Below, piece by piece: positions 53,839-63,000 of a stretch of DNA of 64,000 bases. A model generated the notes under the pieces. It had not been told where the DNA came from. It saw only the letters and a list, made by a program, of their open reading frames with translations, and ran no database searches. The position numbers and the translations under genes were made by a program. Within the stretch, counting starts at the first letter, position 1. The number at the start of each line of letters is the position of its first letter. The DNA comes from Promethearchaeia archaeon (lineage in GTDB: Archaea > Asgardarchaeota > Lokiarchaeia > Sigyniarchaeales > SOKP01). Location of the stretch: positions 50,449-114,448 of the forward strand of contig JAHQWH010000193.1 of the NCBI GenBank assembly GCA_029856105.1. The letters are read 5' to 3'.

Positions 53839-54096
53839 TTTAAATCACACTTTATCTCTATCTTCTATAAATAATATTATAAAATTAATAGATTTCATAC
53901 ATTTAAAAATTGAGTTTTTTGACTTGTTTTTATAAATAGAAAAAAAAAGTTGAATTCGAAGGACAGCAAGTCTCTAAAAAATCAGTGAATGGGGATTTAA
54001 AAGAAAAAAAATAAATGTTATAACATAGTTATATAAAATATTAAATTATAAAGAAATTGCTACCAAATAGTCTATTTTAAAAAAAAGGTAATCGAG

Positions 54097-55188
54097 ATGG
54101 AATTAGAAAAGTTAATTAGAGAAAATCTTCGAAATTATAACGCTTATGAACCAGAAGAACAACCGGAAGGAGACGGCTGGGTACAATTAAACTCAACTGA
54201 TAACGCATACCCCCCAATCCAAGAAATACTAGATGATTTAAAATTAGCTATAGAAAATAAAGATTTGTTACGAAAATACCCCGATTCGTTAGCTCTTGAG
54301 GTTCGTAAAGCGGTCCTAAATCAACTATTGAGAGATAAAGATACATTAACTAATAGAAATACTGTTTTTGTAGGAAATGGTTCCAGCGATATTTTGGATG
54401 TAATTTTCAAAGTATTTGTTAATCTAGGAGATGAGGTTATTATATTCTATCCTACTTTTGGATTATATAAAGTTTTAGCTAATCTTTATGGCGCAAAAAT
54501 CACCGAGATTAAATTGGATGACAAATTTAAGATACCAGAAAGTGTTTATAACCAAAAAGGAAAATTACTCTTTATAAATTCACCAAACGATCCTAGCGGG
54601 AAGTCGTTTGATAATGATACTATTCTTAAAATTTGCCACAATTTTCCTGGAATTGTTGTAGTGGATGAAGCGTACGCTGATTTCTCAGAATATACGTGTT
54701 TACCATTACTGAAAAATGTAAAAAATTTAATTGTTTGCAGATCGTTCTCAAAAGCTTTCTCACTTGCTTCCTTAAGAATTGGATACGCTTTAGCTGATGC
54801 CTCTATCGTTAAAGAAATGAATAGCGTTAAATTACCTTTTAATACAAATTATATCGCACAACATGCTGCATTATCTTGTATAAAACATAGAAATAAAGTA
54901 TACGATCAAAATAAGAATATAATCACAGAGAGAAAAAGATTGTCAGAAATACTTAATAAGTATGCAGGTGTCAGCGTGCAACCCTCAGATGCGAATTTTA
55001 TCTTTATTAAATTTGATGACAAATCAACTACTTTAAAATTTTTATGGGATTTAAAAGACATCAAAATCTTAGTACGGCACTTCAGCAAACCGGACCTTTA
55101 TAACTATATTAGAATAACTGTTGGAACAAAAGAAGAAAATAATAAGTTCTTGCAAGCATTTAATACTGTTGCTGACAAATATTTATAA
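54097..55188 (+). CDS. hisC: Histidinol-phosphate aminotransferase
   Basis: A 363-residue fold-type I PLP aminotransferase. L-N-S-T-D-N-A-Y-P-P at the N-terminus, G-N-G-S-S-D (93-98), N-S-P-N-D-P-S-G (161-168), V-V-D-E-A-Y and the PLP lysine K219 in S-F-S-K-A-F are typical, and the C-terminal R-I-T-V-G-T is the family substrate-carboxylate arginine motif. It transfers amino groups to imidazole-acetol phosphate in histidine synthesis; related enzymes act on aromatic amino acids, and no other his biosynthesis gene is near, so specificity is not proven. Confidence 0.9.
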   Translation: MELEKLIRENLRNYNAYEPEEQPEGDGWVQLNSTDNAYPPIQEILDDLKLAIENKDLLRKYPDSLALEVRKAVLNQLLRDKDTLTNRNTVFVGNGSSDILDVIFKVFVNLGDEVIIFYPTFGLYKVLANLYGAKITEIKLDDKFKIPESVYNQKGKLLFINSPNDPSGKSFDNDTILKICHNFPGIVVVDEAYADFSEYTCLPLLKNVKNLIVCRSFSKAFSLASLRIGYALADASIVKEMNSVKLPFNTNYIAQHAALSCIKHRNKVYDQNKNIITERKRLSEILNKYAGVSVQPSDANFIFIKFDDKSTTLKFLWDLKDIKILVRHFSKPDLYNYIRITVGTKEENNKFLQAFNTVADKYL

Positions 55189-55283
55189 TCTTTAATAAGA
55201 TTTACATAATTTTTTATTTCCAAACTTCAATTATTATTTATTATATTTTATTAATTTAACATTTTTGGCGGAGTTGGTAAAAC

Positions 55284-56471
55284 ATTTTTAGCACAGACAA
55301 TCGTAAAACCCTAAAGTGCAAAGATTGTGGTTATACAATTGTAAAACCATATCCGGAAGACCAACTTTGCCCCAAATGCAGAAAATTCTTAGCAAATTTG
55401 TTTGAATATACCGATTCAGAAATTAGTGAACCGAAAAGGATTATCCCTCAACAATATAAAACAAAAACTTCAACAGCTTCCTCAAAATTAAAAGGTAAAG
55501 TCAGAGTAAAGCAAGTAGCAACTAAATTTTCTTTAGAAGACGAAAAAATTATATTAAAAGGGGGCGGAAAAGGAGACGGAGGAGAATACATACAATTCTG
55601 TGGAATAACCTCGGTAGAGAGAACTCCCTTATTTGCAAGTAATAGTAAACTAACTTATTTATTAGAATTATCAAATAACTTAGATTTCATTGCTACTAGC
55701 ATTTTAGGTGGAGACCTTGACAAAATGCTCCTCAAATCCGAAAACAACGAAGATGTAAAATGCCAATTCTTCGAAAAGAATAATATCATATATTTAATCT
55801 ATGGTGTTTTTCCCGATAAAAAGGGAAAGTGGTTTCTCGAACAAATGGCGAAGTATTATTCAGATCTAGTACGAGGTAAAGACGTTAACAACTTAACAAA
55901 AATAGATAAATTTGAAATTAATAATAAGTTTAAGGGTCATCTTATTTTTATCTTAAAGGAATATTTACAATTACAGGATGTATTTTCAGACCAAGAAATT
56001 CCATATTTAGAGGATTGGATAAGAATTGATTACCTTGGATTGTCATCAATGTCGATTGGTGTAATTTCGCTCTTACTTGATGAAGAAGGTCAATTGATTG
56101 TAAAAGTACCGGGAGAATTTGAGAATCTAGAAGAAGAGATGGAAATGAAAGAATCGCTACTAACTGCCCAAATAGAGGCAATTGCTGCGAACACGTTAGG
56201 AAACACTGGTGCGTATCCACGCTGGATTGCTGTTAAATTGGGGTTTCAAAAGTATCGATTTTTAACTTTTAGAAAATATCAAAATGACTATTTTCTTTCT
56301 TTCTTATCTGAAGGAAATTTAAGGAAGATCGAAGATGTAGAAGCCCAAATAGAACCTATCTTATATCATGGTATCAGTGAACCTTTTTCGGGAAATTTAA
56401 GACCTTTCAATAGGCTAAAAGCTACAATTAAAGATTTGTTTAAGAAAGTTCCTAAACGCAAATTTACTTAA
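55284..56471 (+). CDS. Zinc-ribbon protein with longin/roadblock-like regions, apparent AUU start
   Basis: About 395 residues. The first usual start (TTG 55398) lies after a clear zinc ribbon, C-K-D-C-G-Y at ~11-16 and C-P-K-C at ~31-34, so translation must begin upstream. The frame is closed by TAA at 55278, and ATT at 55284, 10 nt after GGAG, is the only sensible initiator. The following domains are not firmly identified: a beta-rich part (to ~130), a region like longin domains (I-I-Y-L-I-Y-G-V-F-P then a long helix F-L-E-Q-M-A-K-Y-Y-S-D-L-V), and a C-terminal segment (F-L-T-F-R-K-Y-Q-N-D-Y-F-L-S) that recalls roadblock/longin sheets. Function unknown; Asgard GTPase regulators carry such folds. 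Confidence 0.65.
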   Translation: MFSTDNRKTLKCKDCGYTIVKPYPEDQLCPKCRKFLANLFEYTDSEISEPKRIIPQQYKTKTSTASSKLKGKVRVKQVATKFSLEDEKIILKGGGKGDGGEYIQFCGITSVERTPLFASNSKLTYLLELSNNLDFIATSILGGDLDKMLLKSENNEDVKCQFFEKNNIIYLIYGVFPDKKGKWFLEQMAKYYSDLVRGKDVNNLTKIDKFEINNKFKGHLIFILKEYLQLQDVFSDQEIPYLEDWIRIDYLGLSSMSIGVISLLLDEEGQLIVKVPGEFENLEEEMEMKESLLTAQIEAIAANTLGNTGAYPRWIAVKLGFQKYRFLTFRKYQNDYFLSFLSEGNLRKIEDVEAQIEPILYHGISEPFSGNLRPFNRLKATIKDLFKKVPKRKFT

Positions 56472-56543
56472 ATTTTTTATTTTTAGATCATTTTTAATTA
56501 ATAAATCAGTGTACAAACATTTAATAAATAACAATATCGCATA

Positions 56544-57500
56544 ATGGAGTTAAATCCTCAAACTATATTTGAAGAGTATTGTAATGAACTCTTAGATAAA
56601 TCTTCTGCCACTAATTTGTTGATTTCTATCATTGAGAACTACGAGGAAGATATAATTAGAGCAGATTCTATTAATATATTAGGTAAAATGAATTTAAAAG
56701 ATCAGAATTTATTCAATTTCTTTGAAAACATATTTCTTTCTGATTCAAGTGAGATTGTAAGGAACGCATCTGCTAGCTATATTGGTAATAATTACCTAAA
56801 TAATACTTTAACTCTATTTAAATGGGCGATTCAGCACGAAACTTCTTATCATTGCTTAATTACTATAATAAAATATTTAGTAAAAATGAATTCTCGCGAT
56901 TCTAAATTAATTTTAATCGAACAATTAAAAAAAATTAAAAAGATTCAATTTTTGAGTATTGAAAAAGGCTTCGAGAATAAAAAGTATAGAAAATCTCTAA
57001 AAGCTCTACTCAAAACAAATAGAGTTAAAAATTTTACCACGACACAACTAGCTGAAATTTTAATTGATTATTTAACTATTAAACACCTAATAGATAAAAT
57101 TCCGAATGTGTATTTTGAACTAGACCCTAATACAATACTGGTTGAAAAATTAGATTTATCAGATTATCTTGAATTTGAAGTTAGAGGCACTCCATGGGAT
57201 TGGAAAAACAACATTCGTGAAATTTCTGAAATATCAGGTTTACACAATTTAAATTATTTAAAAATATTAGATCTTTCAAATAATCAAATAAAAAATGTAA
57301 AAGGATTGATTAAACTAAAAAATTTGACTCATTTAATATTATCAAACAATAAAATTAGCGATTCAATAAATCTAAAATACCTCAAACAATTACCAAAACT
57401 CCAGTATTTAGATTTATATGGCAATTCTATTGTGGAGGTTGTAAAAAATGATGATTTCAATCCAAATATAAGAGTTTTATTAAAAAGAGACATAGAATAA
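56544..57500 (+). CDS. Leucine-rich-repeat protein with helical N-terminal domain (LRR 3)
   Basis: A 318-residue paralogue of LRR 1 and 2. Its N-terminal ~200 residues share M-E-L-N-P-Q-T-I-F, L-L-I-S-I-I-E-N and L-S-D-S-S-E-I-V-R, and continue with a helical segment (Q-L-A-E-I-L-I-D-Y). Only about four repeats follow, of the 22-residue SDS22 type (L-K-I-L-D-L-S-N-N-Q-I-K-N-V) rather than the L-P-x-S-I-G type of the other two. The repeat array ends near the C-terminus with N-P-N-I-R-V-L-L-K, so the protein appears complete rather than truncated. Confidence 0.83.
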   Translation: MELNPQTIFEEYCNELLDKSSATNLLISIIENYEEDIIRADSINILGKMNLKDQNLFNFFENIFLSDSSEIVRNASASYIGNNYLNNTLTLFKWAIQHETSYHCLITIIKYLVKMNSRDSKLILIEQLKKIKKIQFLSIEKGFENKKYRKSLKALLKTNRVKNFTTTQLAEILIDYLTIKHLIDKIPNVYFELDPNTILVEKLDLSDYLEFEVRGTPWDWKNNIREISEISGLHNLNYLKILDLSNNQIKNVKGLIKLKNLTHLILSNNKISDSINLKYLKQLPKLQYLDLYGNSIVEVVKNDDFNPNIRVLLKRDIE

Positions 57501-57544
57501 AGTTTGAAAATAAAATAAAAAATAAATAAAAAAGAAGTTATATC

Positions 57545-58861
57545 TTATTCGATTAATGCAGTCTTTCCGGTACCCCACACTCCAAGAGCTACTCCCAATT
57601 CCTTGTGTTCTTTAGCGTACTCCTTTACACTTATCCCTTGCATTACCGCATCAATTGCTTGCCTAAATGCTTTTGCCCCTGATGTTGGACCATCTGGATG
57701 GCTATGAATTCCCCCTCCACTTCCAATTAAAATATCATTACCTGCTTCTTTCATGGCTTTCTCCACCATCCCCTGCGTGATTCCTCCACTTGGCATTGGA
57801 AGAGTAGGTTTAATATGTTGAAACGGAAATCTGAGCGTTTTTAAAATTGTTTCGTACCTTTCATCTAATATTTCTGCCTTGCCATACGGTGCTGGAACGA
57901 CAACTGAATCAGCTCCACACATTCTTGGGAATTTAGCAAGAGTTAGCATGCTTGTTAATCCTGTCCAATGACCGCCAAAATATGCGCCTGAAAAATCCAT
58001 GTGTCCTAAGATTGGTACTTTTATTGAAGGATCTTCCGCAACAGCTCTTAATGCTTCGAAACCAGCTGTGCAAAAATTTATCATTAAAGCGTTTGCGCCC
58101 ATTTCGACCATTCTATCAGCGTATTCAAACATTTCTGGGAATTTACTAGTGATATTTATTGTATATAAAGTCTTTTCTCCTTTTTCTGAATCTGCTCTAT
58201 CGATACTTTCCATAACTGCGCTAATTCTGTCTTCTAAAGTGTTAAACGATGGGTTTGAAATTAACTCGTCGTCTTTTACGACATCACAACCTCCAACTGC
58301 AGCTTGATATACTAAGTCCGCAGCGACTTCACATGTATGTCCCGTACATGGTTTTACCATATTATTTAACATTGGCCTTTCGGGCACTTTCAAGAGTTTT
58401 CTGAGCCCATCAATTCCAAATTTTGGACCCTTGAAATCTTTTAAATATTCTTTTGGAAACGCGAGATCAACTAATTTCAATCCATGTGTAATACTAATAT
58501 TACCAATAACTGAAGTAAGAAGCATTGGGATTCCATCTCCCTTAATATTAATTATTGGGAAACCAATCTGAACGAAATATAATCGTTCCTTAACATCCTT
58601 TGGAATCACATATTCGTAATGTGGTATTTCATAGACACCTAATACCCGAGCCACGTGATTTTTTCTCACTTCTTCAGTTTCAGCCGGTACTCGAACCCAA
58701 GTTCCTGTCGATTGTTCAATTGCCGCAAATCGAGATAAATAATTCACATTCATTCCTTTTGGTCGTTTGATGATATAACTTGCGATAATGTATTTCTCTA
58801 AATCAATACCATCTAAACCTATTGCCTCTGGTGTATCTAAATATTTTTCAGTACTATCCAT
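57545..58861 (-). CDS. RuBisCO-like protein (form IV)
   Basis: A 438-residue RuBisCO superfamily large subunit. Retained: E-Q-S-T-G-T-W (49-55), G-N near 120, K170 in V-K-P (K175 of spinach), carbamylation lysine K196 with D198 and E199 in G-G-C-D-V-V-K-D-D-E, H287 in L-G-H, S358-G-G and G-G-G at 382-384. Changed: the catalytic base K177 is C172 (V-K-P-C-T-G), the R after H294 is Met, and loop 6 reads V-P-A-P-Y-G-K-A-E instead of G-K-L-E-G. It should still bind Mg2+ and enolise a sugar phosphate-like substrate but probably not carboxylate RuBP. Roles known for form IV members include methionine salvage enolase/isomerase and sugar-acid pathways. Downstream sequence is a T-rich terminator on this strand. 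Confidence 0.88.
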   Translation of the reverse strand: MDSTEKYLDTPEAIGLDGIDLEKYIIASYIIKRPKGMNVNYLSRFAAIEQSTGTWVRVPAETEEVRKNHVARVLGVYEIPHYEYVIPKDVKERLYFVQIGFPIINIKGDGIPMLLTSVIGNISITHGLKLVDLAFPKEYLKDFKGPKFGIDGLRKLLKVPERPMLNNMVKPCTGHTCEVAADLVYQAAVGGCDVVKDDELISNPSFNTLEDRISAVMESIDRADSEKGEKTLYTINITSKFPEMFEYADRMVEMGANALMINFCTAGFEALRAVAEDPSIKVPILGHMDFSGAYFGGHWTGLTSMLTLAKFPRMCGADSVVVPAPYGKAEILDERYETILKTLRFPFQHIKPTLPMPSGGITQGMVEKAMKEAGNDILIGSGGGIHSHPDGPTSGAKAFRQAIDAVMQGISVKEYAKEHKELGVALGVWGTGKTALIE

Positions 58862-58961
58862 AATTACATCAAAAATAATAATTGATTAACATTGAAAAAT
58901 TTTTTTATAAAGAAATAAAGAAATAAAAAAAAAAAAATAAAAAAATAAAATTTATGTAAAT

Positions 58962-60065
58962 TTAATCTTCCGCTTTAACTGCAGATTTTAAGTTAAGATA
59001 TGCGTTTTCGAGGACAGTTAAGTATTCTAGTAAAACTTGATCAGCTTTTGATTTCTTCTCGTATTCAGCTTTAATGACGTTTAATAAATATTTTGGAAAT
59101 ATCTTATCTATGAAAAAGTCTGATACTAACGCGTAATATTCGTTGTTTCTATCGTCTTGGAATACTTGAATTATTTGCCTTTCCCATAATATTTTCAAAA
59201 CTTCGTCAATGTCGTCAACGCCTTTCTTTTTTAACTTCTCAAGGTCGTTTTTAGTTACAATTGCAGTTCGTAACAATCGCAAAGTCTCGTAAACTTGAGG
59301 ATTTATGATAATTTCTATGACTCTTAGGTTATCTTGCTCAGAAGGACGGTAATTTTGGAAAAATTTCTTAGTTTCAGTTCTATAGTCTGCGGCTAATTGA
59401 GAAGGCAACCCTTTATCGGCAGGATCTTTGAGTAATTGAACTGGAGGCATTCGCAACATTAAAATGTCATTTGTAAGAAAAATCAATTCAGAGGGCATCC
59501 CCTTTACTGAAGTTTCTTTGATAAGCTCCCTTTTAATCAATTCAATTAACACGCCTTCTAAATCGACAAATCCTTGTCTATACTTGTCTTTTAACCAAAC
59601 AATTAACTCTGATTTTGAGACAGCACCTTCTTCTCTTAGACGATTGATAATCATCCTTTTGATTTCGTCTTGATAAGTAATTGCTAATCGTTGTTCGTCG
59701 TTTAAGGTTGGATAGACTGATAATCTCCTGAAAAGGGAAGGAACCAGCTGTGCATATCCTTCGTCTTCAAGGTTTTGTAAGATTATCCGTGACGCATCAG
59801 CTAAACCACCTTCGTAAGCGTCAGGATCGTCGTCCAGGTTTAAAAGTAAAAGTATATAATACCCTTTTTCTGGTCCCGTGTAATAAGAAGCAATGTTTAA
59901 AGAACCAACCATTAAACTAATCATCCCCGATTCCCCACTATACTCGTGCGTGCTGTACACCTGCATAAGAGTTTTATCCGTGATCACAATCTCTTCGGGA
60001 TACTTCGCTAGGATTTCAGTACCGACTCTTTCGTCCCATTTCATGACTACTAATCCAACGGGCAT
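58962..60065 (-). CDS. Longin-like domain plus winged-helix protein
   Basis: A 367-residue cytosolic protein. The first ~115 residues (G-L-V-V-M-K-W-D-E-R-V-G-T-E-I-L, then Y-Y-I-L-L-L-L-N-L) have the five-stranded sheet and flanking helix pattern of longin/roadblock folds. Residues ~130-205 look like a winged helix (E-E-G-A-V-S-K-S-E-L-I-V-W-L) and ~250-315 like another (T-A-I-V-T-K-N-D-L-E-K-L-K). The C-terminus is a long helix. Its start codon directly abuts the stop codon of the surface-protein gene, with its GGAGGTG inside that gene's last codons, so the two are made together. This suggests it binds the surface protein's cytosolic tail (inference). Confidence 0.65.
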   Translation of the reverse strand: MPVGLVVMKWDERVGTEILAKYPEEIVITDKTLMQVYSTHEYSGESGMISLMVGSLNIASYYTGPEKGYYILLLLNLDDDPDAYEGGLADASRIILQNLEDEGYAQLVPSLFRRLSVYPTLNDEQRLAITYQDEIKRMIINRLREEGAVSKSELIVWLKDKYRQGFVDLEGVLIELIKRELIKETSVKGMPSELIFLTNDILMLRMPPVQLLKDPADKGLPSQLAADYRTETKKFFQNYRPSEQDNLRVIEIIINPQVYETLRLLRTAIVTKNDLEKLKKKGVDDIDEVLKILWERQIIQVFQDDRNNEYYALVSDFFIDKIFPKYLLNVIKAEYEKKSKADQVLLEYLTVLENAYLNLKSAVKAED

Positions 60066-63000
60066 TTAGAAGGCACCTCCTTTGCTTTCAGTAGATTCCG
60101 GTAATTTCTTTTTCTTCTTAGTATCAATACCCAATATTTCTTCTAACGATAAGCCAAGCATTTCCCATTTATCTCCTAGTCTTTTTATGATAAACTCTTC
60201 CTTAGATGGATACAAAAGCGAGTCTGAAATAGATTTTCTTCCTTTTATGCCTTTGCTCATCTCCCTTACTTTCTTTACAAATGTAGGAATTCTAGCTCTT
60301 TGAATCTGACGGTAAGCTACTAAACTACCCGCTATAGCAATTATTCCAATTAAAATCATCAAAAAGTAGAACATAGGAAAACCAGGAAATATTTCGACTA
60401 ATTTAACATCTATAAAGACAGATATTTTTGATTCAGTATAATTCGCCTTATTAATTGTAATTTCCCCAGGAATTTGTTCAGAAAAGATAAATGCTTCTGG
60501 AATTGCTGAATCAGGAATAATAACGCTATAAATACCATCATCATCGTCATCACTAAAATCATATCTTTCACCATCTAACATCAAATAAACTTCTGCGTTT
60601 AATAGTGGCGTTTCATCAATAGGATCTGTTACAGAGATATCAAACGTTAAATCATTGCCTGATACTATTGAAATGATATTATCAACTTCTACTTCTATAT
60701 CTCTTGGAATAATGTGAAGAAATATTATAGCATCTCTTTCTACATAATTCGTTTCACCTAACTTAACTATTAATGTATATGTAGCAATATCTAAAGATTC
60801 TGTGTCTAAATCTAATTCATAAATTCCATTACCCAAATCATTTAAACTAGCCATTCCAGTATCTACAACAACACCATTAATGTCTTTCTCCCAAGTACAT
60901 TCGCTCACATCTACATCTGACAATCCAAATCCAGTGGTTTCAATAGTATATTCAAAGTAAAAGTTTTTAGATGTCCCTATATAAACATCGAATGTTTCGT
61001 ATATTGCTGCTGAATCATTTAACCTTGTATTAATTTCATTTATTGTTAAAGGAAGAAAAATTGATTTGCTTTCATAGTTTTGTTTGAATGCTGAGATTTG
61101 TAGGAGATAATTTCCATATATCGGAAATGCAGAACTACTGAATTCTAATCGATACAATCCTCCAGAACCATATGGCGTTAAATAACCCGTTATTCCACTA
61201 ACCCCAATTGCGAAATATTGAACGGTTGCTCCATCAATATCCTCATCAGGATCAGCATAAAGATCGACATAGTGGATATCTAAGGAAATAAGATCGTTCC
61301 AATAGACTTGTGGATTAGCATCACTTGAAATTAAATCTGTGGTTTTGTCAAGAAGAGTAAAGGTTGTTGATGTTTGGTTTATAATATATCCTGGTTTTGA
61401 AGCAGTAATTTCCATCGTGTATGTTACACTTGACTCCCAATTTGCTCCTCCAGATTCTATTGGGTTAGATGTATCGATAATAAGGCTATAAACTCCGTTT
61501 CCCGTCTCAGAAAAAGTTAATACGCCTGTATTAATTTTCATTGCGCCAATTTTAATATCGTATGTAACTATACCACCTTCAATAGGTTGTATAGGTTCAA
61601 GATTCTTCTGGAAAGTGTAATTGACCCATAGGTTTAACGAATCTCCTAACATTATATTTTCTGTTCCACTGGAATTAACCATCAAAAAGGATTTATAAGA
61701 ATTTCCCGTTGTAACATTGATAACCGTGTAAAGGTATTGGTAAAATGGCAAAGTAATACTTGTTATATCACCAGAGTCTAAATCGTCATTACAACCCAAG
61801 TCTTCGTAAGGTTCACCATGCCAATTAACCGTTAAACTAATGTTTCCACTATTAGCGTCAGTTAAATTCGCCCATCTAAAAAAAGTTATTCCCGTGGAAC
61901 TAGTGATTTCATATCCTAGTAAAGCTGATCCAGAACCATCATCAATAGAAAAAGTTATATTTGCACCTACAACATCCTCATAAATAACGCCACCATCTTC
62001 TCTCTGAAACTTCAATTCTAAAGAAGTTATTTTTACTTTTTTGAATTCTACATCATATAGGCCATTTATATCTACGCTAGTTTCGTTTAGTTCTATTGTC
62101 TGAGGCGATGTTATTGTTAGAGTTTGACCATATCTCACGTACGACACATTTACAACGTAAATTCCATCTTCAAATCGGTTGAAAATAGTACTTCCAAATT
62201 CATCTGTAGTTTGAGTCCAATATTTTGCATAATTTGAGGCGTTCCAAACGGTTACTGTGGCATCTGGTAATAAGTTATCATCTATATCAGTTACATTTAC
62301 ATCTATGCTGTAGAAAAGACTATCTTGTTGATACATGTAAATATTTGAAGATTCTCTTAATGACATAAGAGTATCGTCAAAATGGTTCACCATTCCTGCA
62401 TTATCTAGATTACCTGATTTATTTACACTTCCAGCTAACTCCCAGAAATCAATAATTAATTTATAGGATTCATTACCAACGCTATTATCAAAATCGTTTA
62501 TTGAGCCTGGTAAAAACTCAATAATACCATTATCATAAATAACATCTCCTTTAAAATAACTAATCGAAGTATGAGCCGGATCAGATAATTCGTATCCTTC
62601 TATGAAAATTCCAACTGCGTCGTTAGATGGATCTGGAGCATTGTGAATAATCGTGTAATTTTCAGCAACAAATCCAGCAGTTGTAATATCTTCTTGAAGG
62701 TTTCCATCATAGATGTATAATAAGTTGGTATGCTCGTCAACGACTGAGAAATCGTAGTTTGTATTTAACGCAAACATACGATCGATTGTTGAATTAAATT
62801 CATTATCAAAGTAGATGCTACGTTCAATGTTCCATAGATCGTAATCGTAGTAGAATGTACAAATATCTTGAACATGCATATCAAAAGCAGTAGTCCAATC
62901 TATTTGATAACTTGAAAAAACATCACCATTCTCTAATTCTGTTATTGTTTGAATAGTAGAAGGCATAGATCCATATTTAAAATCCTCAACTTCTTGATCA

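Noticed and set aside
55261..55319. Short frame encoding a Walker A-like G-G-V-G-K-T followed by a stop
   Set aside because: The frame is only about 18 codons between stops, has no flanking P-loop protein sequence, and overlaps the start of the zinc-ribbon gene; likely chance.
57545..58861. Calling this gene a functional form III RuBisCO of the AMP pathway
   Set aside because: K177 and the loop 6 lysine motif are not conserved, despite the presence of AMP phosphorylase.
58900..58960. A-rich AAATAAAG-like repeats downstream of the RuBisCO-like gene start
   Set aside because: Low-complexity AT sequence between two minus-strand genes; no repeat unit or structure beyond composition.
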